The notes: a model not told the origin generated them from the letters alone. 5,877 nucleotides of DNA from Candidatus Cloacimonadota bacterium (GCA_016938155.1 JAFGVF010000304.1:1-5877); one strand, 5' to 3'. Shown: positions 1 through 5,877, counted from the stretch's first letter. Program-made: numbers and translations.

Positions 1-1106
1 ATATCCGGAACAACTTGAATTGTAACCGTTGTGGACATCGAACTTTCAGAAATTACCGTTTCAGGATTAACAGTAGAATAGGATTTTACTACAGCTTCAA
101 TTGTTGCAAGCCCGATTGCTCCATCATCCCAAAATGTGGTTCTGGCTACTCCTGAACTATCAGTGTAAACAGTATTGATAATTCTGCCTAAGTCTGTTCT
201 GAATTTCACAGGAACACTAGAAGCAGCATAGTTTTCAGAATCTCTTACTATTACTTTGATGGTTGAAAATGTAATATTATTATCTGAATAGATTACATTA
301 GGTGTCGCTGTTATCTCTTCAATTGAAAGTATTTGAGCGATATTCTCAATCGTGAATGTTTTGCTTTGCTGGTAAACTCCGACTCTTACAAAAATCTGAG
401 TGGCACCCGGAACTGTTCCGGTATTAAACCAGGAATATGCTTTCCCATCTACTGTTGTAACCATTGTAGAGTCACTTAAAGCTCCACCGGCATTATTTTG
501 GAAGAATCCTGCTGATGCCCTTAGGGTAAGAACTGTACCATCCGGTACATTTTCACCTTGAGAGTCTTTGGCACTAATATCAACATAAACAACTTCGTTT
601 ATGAAAGGATTAGTAATTGGTTCAGCATCTTCAGGATGTTCTTTCAGAACTATATTGATATTTGAGACATCCGGAACTTCAATAATTTTAACATTGATAC
701 TAGCTTCATCAACAATTACTATTGTTTCAGGGTCTCCGATTGTAGGTGATGTAACATAGGCTGTTATTGTCGCAAGACCAAACTCTCCATCATCGGAGAA
801 TGTGGCAGTTGCAATTCCATAGGAATCTGTTGATGATAAAGCTAAAAGTTTACCAAGATTCTTCTGGAAATAGACTGTCTGTCCCACGACAGGGTCATTG
901 TCCTGATTCTCTACATATACTGAAATCTCAGCAAAAGTTCTTCCCTCATCCAGATATATAGAATCTGCGGAAGTAGTTATCCTGACGATTTTCAGTACAT
1001 TGGCGGGATCCATGGATGGTTCAACCGGTGAACGGCTATCGCAACCAGCCATGAATGCCATCAGTAAGAGGACAAATACTGTAATGATTAATGTATTTTT
1101 CTTCAT
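1..1106 (-). CDS. Ig-like (Big_1/invasin-type) tandem-domain lipoprotein, 3' end beyond window
   Basis: The reading frame is open from an ATG at 1106 to the window edge, giving 368 visible codons and no stop. The N terminus is a lipoprotein signal peptide: two lysines, a hydrophobic core at residues 5-19, and a lipobox ending M-A-G-C with the lipidated Cys at residue 22. After a short linker come beta-rich domains of about 110 residues. The strongest signature is T-D-S-x-G-(I/V)-A, then T-F-x-D-D-G-x-x-G-L-A-T-I, and closing V-P-D; this is the pattern of Big_1/invasin-like immunoglobulin domains. Domain order is A (35-146), B (147-256) and A' (257-368, continuing). An in-frame ATG at 1118 exists, but 1106 is preferred because a GGGG stretch lies 5 bases upstream and the signal peptide then begins M-K-K. 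The gene starts 18 bp after pilQ ends, so it is probably co-transcribed with it. An envelope role tied to the pilus (adhesin, surface layer or secretin partner) is inference. Specific function is unknown. Confidence 0.85.
   Translation of the reverse strand, partial: MKKNTLIITVFVLLLMAFMAGCDSRSPVEPSMDPANVLKIVRITTSADSIYLDEGRTFAEISVYVENQDNDPVVGQTVYFQKNLGKLLALSSTDSYGIATATFSDDGEFGLATITAYVTSPTIGDPETIVIVDEASINVKIIEVPDVSNINIVLKEHPEDAEPITNPFINEVVYVDISAKDSQGENVPDGTVLTLRASAGFFQNNAGGALSDSTMVTTVDGKAYSWFNTGTVPGATQIFVRVGVYQQSKTFTIENIAQILSIEEITATPNVIYSDNNITFSTIKVIVRDSENYAASSVPVKFRTDLGRIINTVYTDSSGVARTTFWDDGAIGLATIEAVVKSYSTVNPETVISESSMSTTVTIQVVPD
3..338 (-). repeat. Ig-like domain A', second copy of repeat
   Basis: This encodes residues 257-368 of the lipoprotein. 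It is the counterpart of positions 669-1004, exactly 666 bases (222 codons) away. Conservation is clear in protein and partial in DNA, so the duplication is not recent. The domain between the copies (339-668, residues 147-256) is a related but different Ig-like domain with V-P-D-G-T and V-P-G-A motifs. The repeat unit therefore appears to be an A+B pair, and it may continue past the window edge. Confidence 0.85.
669..1004 (-). repeat. Ig-like domain A, first copy of repeat
   Basis: This encodes residues 35-146 of the lipoprotein. It aligns without gaps to positions 3-338 at a fixed offset of 666 bases. A hand count gives about 45 identical residues of 112. Shared landmarks are I-Y near the start, T-D-S-x-G in the middle, D-D-G-x-x-G-L-A-T-I, P-E-T and V-P-D at the end. 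Confidence 0.85.
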
Positions 1107-1124
1107 AGCAAACCCCATTGTTGT
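1107..1124 (-). promoter_or_regulatory. weak ribosome binding site and start choice for the lipoprotein gene
   Basis: This is the gap between the pilQ stop and the lipoprotein start. Unlike the AGGAG-type sites of the pil genes, it offers only a GGGG run at 1112-1115, which pairs with the anti-Shine-Dalgarno sequence through one wobble. An alternative ATG at 1116-1118 is in frame but has no purine-rich site before it. Translation may be weaker than for the pil genes or coupled to termination of pilQ; both are inferences. Confidence 0.45.
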
Positions 1125-2537
1125 TTAGTTTTCTTCATCTTTGAACTTGATTAACTGCTTTCCCATTCTTTCGTCAATTTCATACTCTTTTTGCTCTGCA
1201 TTAACATCAACAATTCTCGGAGTTATTTCGATTACTAAATCAGTATTAACTAGAGTTTCATAGCGATGTTGGAAAAGCTTTCCAATGAATGGAATGTCAC
1301 CAAGTAAAGGGAGTTTGTTTGTCTTTTGATTTAATTGAGATGTGAGAAGGCCACCAACTACTATCTTCTTACCACTCGGTACAGTAACAGTTGAATTAAC
1401 TCTTCTAACTTTTGAGCGTGGTACATAACCACCAACTAAATCGATTATTGAACTTACTTCAGGACTGATGGTGGTAGTGATATCACCATCTTTATTAACT
1501 GTTGGTTTTACTTTCAGCTTTATACCGACTTCTTCTTTCTCTACAGAGACTTGTTTTTCATTATCTATTACAACATAAGGGACAATTTCACCGATATGAA
1601 TATCGGCTTCTTCACCATTTAATGCTGTTAGACGGGTGTCTGTCAATACCTTTGCGGCATTGTTTTCCATTAACCAGTCAAGGGTTATATCGAAAGCATA
1701 GAGTTGACGGCTGAAATGACCAAAATCTTCCCAGCTTTCCATTCTTTCAAAATACTGTTCATCAGGAAGTACTTCAAAGGTTGTTGGATCGCCATGAGGC
1801 AAAGCACCGGTTTCATCAGTATAACTGTATGGAAGACCTGTACCTTCGGCATTTCTGGTATCTTCAGCTAAAATAGTTGTTAAATGATTTAATTTTGACC
1901 AGTCAATCCCGTATTTCTTGGAATCTTCCAGCGATATCTCTATCATTCGAACTCTAATCTCAATTTGCTTCTGTTCAGTATCCAATTCTTTAATGCGATC
2001 AATTATCTCATTAAATGTCTGAGGATTGCATTGAACTAATAAAGCGTTTTGTCCTTCTACAGCTACCATGTTGCCAGGCATGTTTTTAAATGCATTCTGG
2101 ATTTTAGTTGCATCAACATAGTTCAAATAGATGGTATAGCTTCTTTCTCCAGCTTCTTCCTGGATCTTCTGCTTATCACCAACTAAAAATGTGTTTTCAC
2201 CGATTACTCTGTAAGTAAGACCAACTGACTTAGAAACAAGCTCAACAGCTTGTTCGATAGGTACATCTTTGAGATGTACAGTAATTCTGGAGAATTGATC
2301 ACCATCTCCGGCTTTCTCATCTCCGCGTTTTTCTACAGCTAAAACTATATTGCATCCACTCATCTTGGATAGAGCAGTCAATACAGATGACAGATTTGCA
2401 TCGTCTGTATCTAAAGTAACTTTCTTGTTCAAAAGCTCTGTCTCAGTATAGGTAACTGAGAATAAAGAGCTTATGCCAAGTAATAAAACAGTTACTATTA
2501 AGACAATCATTTTGCGAGAAAAAATCGAAAACTTCAT
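1125..2537 (-). CDS. pilQ: type IV pilus secretin PilQ
   Basis: This 470-residue protein is the outer-membrane secretin, which oligomerises into the gated channel through which the pilus passes. Residues 1-28 look like a Sec signal peptide with a hydrophobic stretch at 10-27. An STN/N0-like domain follows at about 38-120 (V-T-L-D-T-D-D-A-N-L start, I-T-V-H-L-K-D-V-P middle). Next is a secretin_N (N1-like) domain at about 133-188, including Y-L-N-Y-V-D-A and N-A-L-L-V. The secretin core spans about 190-445. It includes the I-E-I-R-V-R-M-I-E-I opening strand, the V-P-S-G-K-K-I-V-V-G-G-L segment (387-398) and the hallmark L-P-L-L-G-D-I-P-F-I-G-K-L-F (409-422), and ends L-V-I-E-I-T-P-R-I-V. No AMIN domains are present, so it is much shorter than proteobacterial PilQ and nearer HofQ in size. 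A polar, acidic segment at about 224-275 replaces the usual glycine-rich stretch. GGAG at 2543-2546 sits 5 bases before the ATG, 22 bp after pilP. A T2SS GspD is less likely given the pilMNO context. Confidence 0.95.
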   Translation of the reverse strand: MKFSIFSRKMIVLIVTVLLLGISSLFSVTYTETELLNKKVTLDTDDANLSSVLTALSKMSGCNIVLAVEKRGDEKAGDGDQFSRITVHLKDVPIEQAVELVSKSVGLTYRVIGENTFLVGDKQKIQEEAGERSYTIYLNYVDATKIQNAFKNMPGNMVAVEGQNALLVQCNPQTFNEIIDRIKELDTEQKQIEIRVRMIEISLEDSKKYGIDWSKLNHLTTILAEDTRNAEGTGLPYSYTDETGALPHGDPTTFEVLPDEQYFERMESWEDFGHFSRQLYAFDITLDWLMENNAAKVLTDTRLTALNGEEADIHIGEIVPYVVIDNEKQVSVEKEEVGIKLKVKPTVNKDGDITTTISPEVSSIIDLVGGYVPRSKVRRVNSTVTVPSGKKIVVGGLLTSQLNQKTNKLPLLGDIPFIGKLFQHRYETLVNTDLVIEITPRIVDVNAEQKEYEIDERMGKQLIKFKDEEN

Positions 2538-2559
2538 AATTTCTCCTATCTTTATTTTT

Positions 2560-3099
2560 TTACCAGTTATATTCGGTTGTAGCGTTTTTTTCTTGAATTT
2601 CTACAGGCTTCGGAGGTATGGGTTCTTTAACCATAACGCCTTCTACTCCATTCTTGGTGTAAACGATTTTTCCATCCTGTATATCTACTATCCTACGACC
2701 GGCGATTTCATCGCCTTTTCTGTAGTAATGTGTAATCCCTTGATGAGCAATTATTGCCATACTGTTGCCATCTTCATCAATTGTGGTACCTGCCAATCTG
2801 ACCATATTAGTAACTTGGTCTTGCCAGATTTTCAATTTATCCTTTTTATCCTGTACAATTAAATCCTGTTTTAAAGGATCTTTCTTTACAGTGAAATTGA
2901 AAAGCTTTCTATCCTGTATGGATAGCTCAATTGAATGAATTTGTTTAAGCAAATCTTCATCAAGCTGCTGTTCTTTATATTTAGAATCATCAGGTACTTC
3001 TTCTACAACTTTGTAGGACGAAAAATTCTTTAACGCGAAAGCGATCAGAATAACGAATGTTAAAGTAATCGCAAAGTCTTTGAGATATCTGAATTCCAT
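2560..3099 (-). CDS. pilP: PilP-like (GspC-type) inner-membrane to secretin linker
   Basis: This 179-residue protein has a short cytoplasmic tail and one membrane segment at about residues 9-24. A polar, charged linker follows to about 60. A motif at 61-82 (I-Q-D-R-K-L-F-N-F then K-D-P-L) resembles the R-D-P-F motif of PilP and the matching GspC segment. A compact beta homology domain lies at about 98-158 and contains R-L-A-G, the A-I-I-A strand, Y-R-K-G-D-E-I-A-G and I-V-D-I. This domain normally binds the N0 domain of the secretin, linking the PilN/PilO frame to PilQ. Proteobacterial PilP is a lipoprotein with a lipobox Cys; no Cys is present here, and the N terminus is a GspC-like anchor. 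The start codon overlaps the pilO stop (TAATG). The role follows from the domain and from its position between pilO and pilQ. Sequence signal is weaker than for pilM or pilQ. Confidence 0.85.
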   Translation of the reverse strand: MEFRYLKDFAITLTFVILIAFALKNFSSYKVVEEVPDDSKYKEQQLDEDLLKQIHSIELSIQDRKLFNFTVKKDPLKQDLIVQDKKDKLKIWQDQVTNMVRLAGTTIDEDGNSMAIIAHQGITHYYRKGDEIAGRRIVDIQDGKIVYTKNGVEGVMVKEPIPPKPVEIQEKNATTEYNW

Positions 3100-3110
3100 T
3101 ATGCCTCCTT
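3097..3110 (-). promoter_or_regulatory. pilP ribosome binding site inside pilO and TAATG stop/start overlap
   Basis: A full AAGGAGG (3104-3110) is formed by the Lys and Glu codons and the first base of the Ala codon that end pilO. It lies 4 bases before the pilP ATG, which shares one base with the pilO stop. This is the tightest junction in the cluster and a likely site of translational reinitiation. Confidence 0.85.
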
Positions 3111-3653
3111 GAGCACCTTAAATACTGAAAGTTCAATAGTAACGGTATAGATGGTTTCTTGTCCTTCTACCTGTTGCTTTGAACGATCATATACTGGTTT
3201 GACTTCAAGTTGGTTGATTTTTACGATGTGATCTAGGCTTTCAAGCTGAGATAAAAACCGTCCCATCTGTATGTATGTGCAACTCAATTCCATTGTGTAT
3301 TTCTGCTCAATTAAATTAGCACTGGAAAATACATCCTTGGGTAACATCGACACAACAGATATCTTGTGTTTATCCGCAAGCTCGGCAAGATTCTTAACGA
3401 ACAGGTTTGTTTCAACACTATCGAATTTCTTTTCTTTGGTAAGACTATTCTGAATAATTCGTGTGAATTCACTAAGCTGTTCATTCATTATCTTTGCACT
3501 GTTTAACTTCTCTTGAGCTACTTTGATTTTCTTATCAACACGCTTTATCTCATTGAGCTCATCAGTAATCATCGAGCTTCCAATAGTGAAAAATCCAACT
3601 GTAAAGAGGACTAACACAATCAGGAAAATAAGGTATCTTTGTCTCATATTCAT
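3099..3653 (-). CDS. pilO: type IV pilus inner-membrane alignment protein PilO
   Basis: This 184-residue protein is bitopic: a short basic cytoplasmic tail (M-N-M-R-Q-R), a membrane segment at about 7-25, a periplasmic coiled coil at about 30-66 and a ferredoxin-like domain at about 78-180. The PilO-typical pattern is visible at 119-150: a Y-T-M-E-L-S-C-T-Y strand, then G-R-F-L-S-Q-L-E-S-L, then I-V-K-I-N-Q-L-E-V. The final strand is Y-T-V-T-I-E-L-S-V-F. PilO pairs with PilN through these domains to form the periplasmic frame that aligns the motor with the secretin. The first ATG is chosen over the one two codons later because GGAG at 3661-3664 lies 7 bases ahead of it. It follows pilN by 11 bp and overlaps pilP by one base. 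Topology and position make the assignment firm, although PilN and PilO families diverge strongly in sequence. Confidence 0.9.
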   Translation of the reverse strand: MNMRQRYLIFLIVLVLFTVGFFTIGSSMITDELNEIKRVDKKIKVAQEKLNSAKIMNEQLSEFTRIIQNSLTKEKKFDSVETNLFVKNLAELADKHKISVVSMLPKDVFSSANLIEQKYTMELSCTYIQMGRFLSQLESLDHIVKINQLEVKPVYDRSKQQVEGQETIYTVTIELSVFKVLKEA

Positions 3654-3667
3654 GGTTTTACTCCTTA
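3654..3667 (-). promoter_or_regulatory. pilO ribosome binding site abutting the pilN stop
   Basis: The same TAAGGAG arrangement occurs again (3661-3667), with 7 bases to the pilO ATG. It decides between two nearby in-frame ATGs in favour of the first. Confidence 0.8.
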
Positions 3668-4255
3668 TCTTCTCTTTTTACTCGAGTAATCTTTACCAAC
3701 AGCATCAATTTGGAATCTGATGATATCAGTATCTTTTTCACGATCACGACTTGATTTTACGAATTTGATATCAGGGAAATCAGAACTGATTTGTTGATTG
3801 TTTTTTAGACTGACAATAAAGTCATCTATAAGATCAAATTCCTTCTCATCTTTATCAATTTTCGTTATCCCATAGAGACTTAAGATACCTCTTTTAAAGG
3901 TGAAGTCTGTAATCGCTATTCTCTTCTCAGTCTGATTTGCTAATGCAACAAGTTTTTTAGCCCAAAAGACGCGTTCATTAAACACTTTTGCAAGCCTGTC
4001 TAGATCATTACTTGATAAAAAATCACCGCTTATTTTATAGCTTTCAATCTGCTGATTGATGCTAAGAAGAAGCTGCTCACGATTATCAAGCTTTTGCTGT
4101 AAATCCTTTTGTAAATATACAACGAATCCAAACATAACTATGCTACCAATAATGAAGATTAGGAGAAAAGTTAAAAAGACTCTTCTTTCAATCTCTTGCT
4201 GCAATCTCAATTCGCCAAACTTGTTCAGGTTAATTTTGAAGTAGAATTGTTCCAT
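3665..4255 (-). CDS. pilN: type IV pilus inner-membrane alignment protein PilN
   Basis: This 196-residue bitopic protein has a cytoplasmic tail of about 25 residues. The tail carries F-K-I-N-L-N-K-F (6-13), matching the start of the I-N-L-L-P motif that inserts into PilM. A membrane segment spans about 26-48, and a glutamine-rich coiled coil about 48-72 (Q-K-D-L-Q-Q-K-L-D). A periplasmic ferredoxin-like domain follows, with the PilN-typical R-V-F-W-A-K-K-L (95-102), I-A-I-T-D-F-T-F (113-120) and L-S-L-Y-G-I-T (125-131). The protein couples cytoplasmic PilM to the PilO/PilP frame. The canonical motif is degenerate: the Leu-Pro after I-N-L is replaced by Asn-Lys. The start is 9 bp after pilM ends, with GGAG overlapping the end of the pilM stop region. 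Confidence 0.9.
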   Translation of the reverse strand: MEQFYFKINLNKFGELRLQQEIERRVFLTFLLIFIIGSIVMFGFVVYLQKDLQQKLDNREQLLLSINQQIESYKISGDFLSSNDLDRLAKVFNERVFWAKKLVALANQTEKRIAITDFTFKRGILSLYGITKIDKDEKEFDLIDDFIVSLKNNQQISSDFPDIKFVKSSRDREKDTDIIRFQIDAVGKDYSSKKRR

Positions 4256-4267
4256 AATATCTCCTTA
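4256..4267 (-). promoter_or_regulatory. pilN ribosome binding site abutting the pilM stop
   Basis: The pilM stop and the Shine-Dalgarno core are adjacent, forming TAAGGAG (4261-4267), with 5 bases to the pilN ATG. A ribosome ending pilM would sit directly on the pilN site, which favours translational coupling and a fixed PilM:PilN ratio. The coupling itself is inferred. Confidence 0.8.
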
Positions 4268-5335
4268 TTCCCCTCTCATGGCGAGTCCAATTGCGAGACT
4301 CAATTGTGGATCTTGTTTATCTTTTAGCTTTTCCGGCATTTCTAAACCAACAAACGGATTGAACACTTCTGTTGGAATATTAACTTTTGACTCAATATAC
4401 TCGGCTAATCCAATCATTTTGGCTCCACCACCCATCAGAACTACTTTCCTATAATCGCTGTTACCTGCTTCTTTTACATAGTAACGAAGTGATCTTCTTA
4501 GTTCTTCGACAATCTGCTCTTCTGTGGATTTTTCAGATATATCCAATACAGATATGGTTTGAGATTCATCATCTGAACCGCCTTTTCCAAGTCCATGATC
4601 AAATTTATACTGCTCAGCCTCTTCAAAACTAAGATCCTTCTTTTTCATGATATCTTTAGTGAAATTCATCCCACCAAAATTTACATCACGAGCAAAGAAC
4701 TTGGCTTTAGGCCCGAAAATGACAAGATTAGTTCTGTGTGCACCAATATTAAGAACAATATAGACACCATCTTCTACCATTGAATTTAAAGCAAAACTAT
4801 TAGCAACTGCTAAAGGATCAACATCCACTAAATTTGGGGCTATCCCTGTCTGACCAAGGATATTTGTATGACTTTGAAGCATCTCTTTAGTTGAAGCAGC
4901 CAATAATATATTCATATTATTCGTTTTTTCTTCAATACTCAAGACTTGATAATCAAGAATCATTTCATTTCCCGAAATGGGGATGTGTTTCTTTGCCTCA
5001 AAAAATAGAGCTGATTCCAACTCTTCGTCAGGCAGAAATATTGTCTTTATCTGCTTAATACTGATATCGTCACCACCGATAGATGATACGACATGTTTCA
5101 TCTTTCTTGGTTTAATCTTTAGAGTTTTAAGCATTTCGGAAAGAATCGGAGCAAACCGATCGTTCCTTAAATCAGATAAAACATATTCAATCCCGCTTGG
5201 GACAGTTGGTTTTATCTCATAGTTGAGAAGCTTAAAACCGTTATGGATTCTCTTGAGGTGAACCATTTTTATACTATGGCTACCGATATCGATACCAAGA
5301 GACTCTTTAAACTTAACGGTTTTCTTTTTTTTCAT
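4265..5335 (-). CDS. pilM: type IV pilus actin-like ATP-binding protein PilM
   Basis: This 356-residue cytoplasmic protein has the actin/FtsA/Hsp70 fold and the usual PilM length. Phosphate-1 motif: L-G-I-D-I-G-S-H-S-I-K (13-23). A 1C-like subdomain follows, with V-S-S-I-G-G-D-D (83-90) and the family signature F-E-A-K-K-H-I-P-I (112-120), then D-Y-Q-V-L. Phosphate-2 motif: V-L-N-I-G-A-H-R-T-N-L (194-204). Adenosine motif: V-V-L-M-G-G-G-A-K (298-306), then N-P-F (326-328) and a closing A-I-G-L-A-M-R-G. PilM binds ATP and the PilN N-terminal tail, forming the cytoplasmic ring around the motor base. The N terminus is lysine-rich (four in residues 2-5). The start is supported by an AAAGAGG site at 5340-5346, 4 bases upstream, and lies 21 bp after the preceding stop. 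No soluble-domain fusion or truncation is seen. Confidence 0.95.
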   Translation of the reverse strand: MKKKKTVKFKESLGIDIGSHSIKMVHLKRIHNGFKLLNYEIKPTVPSGIEYVLSDLRNDRFAPILSEMLKTLKIKPRKMKHVVSSIGGDDISIKQIKTIFLPDEELESALFFEAKKHIPISGNEMILDYQVLSIEEKTNNMNILLAASTKEMLQSHTNILGQTGIAPNLVDVDPLAVANSFALNSMVEDGVYIVLNIGAHRTNLVIFGPKAKFFARDVNFGGMNFTKDIMKKKDLSFEEAEQYKFDHGLGKGGSDDESQTISVLDISEKSTEEQIVEELRRSLRYYVKEAGNSDYRKVVLMGGGAKMIGLAEYIESKVNIPTEVFNPFVGLEMPEKLKDKQDPQLSLAIGLAMRGE

Positions 5336-5356
5336 ATTGCCTCTTTATTGTTTGAA

Positions 5357-5877
5357 TTAAAATACTGTTGGAGGTTTCTTAAATCTGAATGATTTCGGAT
5401 CATAAGGGCTTAACCCTCGCTCCACATGTACACTCGGATAAAATGGTGGTTGATATATCTCAAATCTTTTGTCAAAACGATAGTCTTTGCTATATCCTTC
5501 ACCTTGAGTACCGGTTGCAGAAGGAGAATGAGGAAGCTGTTGTGCACCTACCAATGCACCGTATTTTGGTATTCCTGTCATGGTTTCATCCCAGAAATCC
5601 CAGACACCTGTACGATTGGCATTAGCTGAATCACTTCTATGAACATATCCTCTTCGTCTTTGAGCAACGGACCCGAATAAATAAATCGTACCTCGCTCTC
5701 TATAAGGTAATAACTCCGGCCATAATGGATTGTAGAATGGATAATCCAATGTCCCGGGCCATACATTCTGTCCTGTACTTCCCGGTGTAAACGGGATGAA
5801 TGTATCATCATTAACCCACCCTGCAACACCTGTATGGTGGAATCCATGTAAATCCAACATTGTGAACAAAGTATCGA
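5357..5877 (-). CDS. C-terminal part of a pilus-associated PilX/DUF4900-like protein, 5' end beyond window
   Basis: The frame is open from the window edge to a TAA at 5357-5359. The visible 173 residues are the C-terminal end of a larger protein. The first possible internal start, a TTG at 5869, is not a real start because coding continues upstream. The stretch is rich in Gly, Pro, Tyr, Arg and His and has no membrane segment. Landmarks are I-Y-L-F-G-S-V-A-Q-R-R-R-G (5648-5686), G-Y-S-K-D-Y-R-F-D (5471-5497) and P-P-F-Y-P (5435-5449). The order G-S-(I/V)-x-Q-x-x-R-G, then G-Y-x-K-x-Y-x-(Y/F)-D-x-R, then P-P-x-(F/Y)-P recalls the C-terminal tails of large PilX-N/DUF4900-type proteins encoded near T4P genes. 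That match is from memory, not a search. Its place 21 bp upstream of pilM supports a pilus-linked role, such as a minor-pilin-like or cell-surface component. Confidence 0.6.
   Translation of the reverse strand, partial: DTLFTMLDLHGFHHTGVAGWVNDDTFIPFTPGSTGQNVWPGTLDYPFYNPLWPELLPYRERGTIYLFGSVAQRRRGYVHRSDSANANRTGVWDFWDETMTGIPKYGALVGAQQLPHSPSATGTQGEGYSKDYRFDKRFEIYQPPFYPSVHVERGLSPYDPKSFRFKKPPTVF

Noticed and set aside
767..961. A 64-codon open frame on the plus strand
   Set aside because: It is antisense to the Ig-like domain repeat, whose reading frame is open throughout and shows conserved domain motifs.
2538..2559. T-rich run between pilP and pilQ as a terminator
   Set aside because: On the coding strand it is an A-rich leader before a Shine-Dalgarno site, with no GC-rich hairpin preceding a U-run.
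2473..2862. A 129-codon open frame on the plus strand, hydrophobic in places
   Set aside because: It lies antisense to the pilP and pilQ coding regions, its hydrophobicity mirrors the complementary reading of charged codons, and it has no recognisable motif.
1125..5335. A type II secretion (gspC-D-L-M) operon
   Set aside because: PilM is separate from PilN, and the order M-N-O-P-Q with matching domain layouts is that of type IV pili.
5389..5847. Overlapping open frames on both strands within the upstream gene
   Set aside because: Only the minus-strand frame ending at 5357 shows T4P-linked tail motifs and runs on through the window edge; the others are shadows.
5357..5869. A complete 170-residue gene starting at the TTG at 5869
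   Set aside because: The frame continues upstream without a stop, no Shine-Dalgarno site is visible, and the N terminus would begin mid-domain. It is better read as a partial gene.

Overview
The window is a compact, entirely minus-strand gene cluster, and transcription runs from high to low coordinates. In transcription order it holds the 3' part of a pilus-associated protein gene, then pilM, pilN, pilO, pilP and pilQ, then the 5' part of a gene for a lipoprotein built from tandem immunoglobulin-like domains. Neither end gene is complete. Spacers are at most 22 bp, one pair of genes overlaps, and no terminator or internal promoter was seen, so everything is probably one polycistronic unit extending beyond both edges.

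The five central genes are the classic alignment and secretin module of a type IV pilus (T4P) machine in a two-membrane bacterium. PilM is a cytoplasmic actin-fold ATP-binding protein. It docks onto the N-terminal tail of PilN. PilN and PilO are bitopic inner-membrane proteins with periplasmic coiled coils and ferredoxin-like domains. PilP bridges from the inner membrane to the secretin, and PilQ is the outer-membrane secretin channel. Separate PilM and PilN polypeptides argue for T4P rather than type II secretion, where GspL fuses these roles. PilP, however, looks GspC-like because it has a membrane anchor and no lipobox. PilQ is short and lacks AMIN peptidoglycan-binding domains.

The flanking genes are the less ordinary part. 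Upstream is the C-terminal end of a protein whose tail resembles the conserved tail of large PilX/DUF4900-type proteins found near T4P genes. Downstream is a lipoprotein with Big_1/invasin-like domains arranged as a 222-residue two-domain unit, repeated without any insertion or deletion over the visible part. Its place directly after pilQ suggests a surface or periplasmic partner of the secretin or pilus.

The DNA is AT-rich by eye, with strong AGGAG-type Shine-Dalgarno sites. Gene content and style fit a deep-branching Gram-negative phylum such as Cloacimonadota or a relative, but this assignment is a low-confidence inference. I saw no RNA genes, CRISPR arrays, insertion sequences or phage genes. 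The core is a well-known system, and any novelty lies in the two flanking genes.
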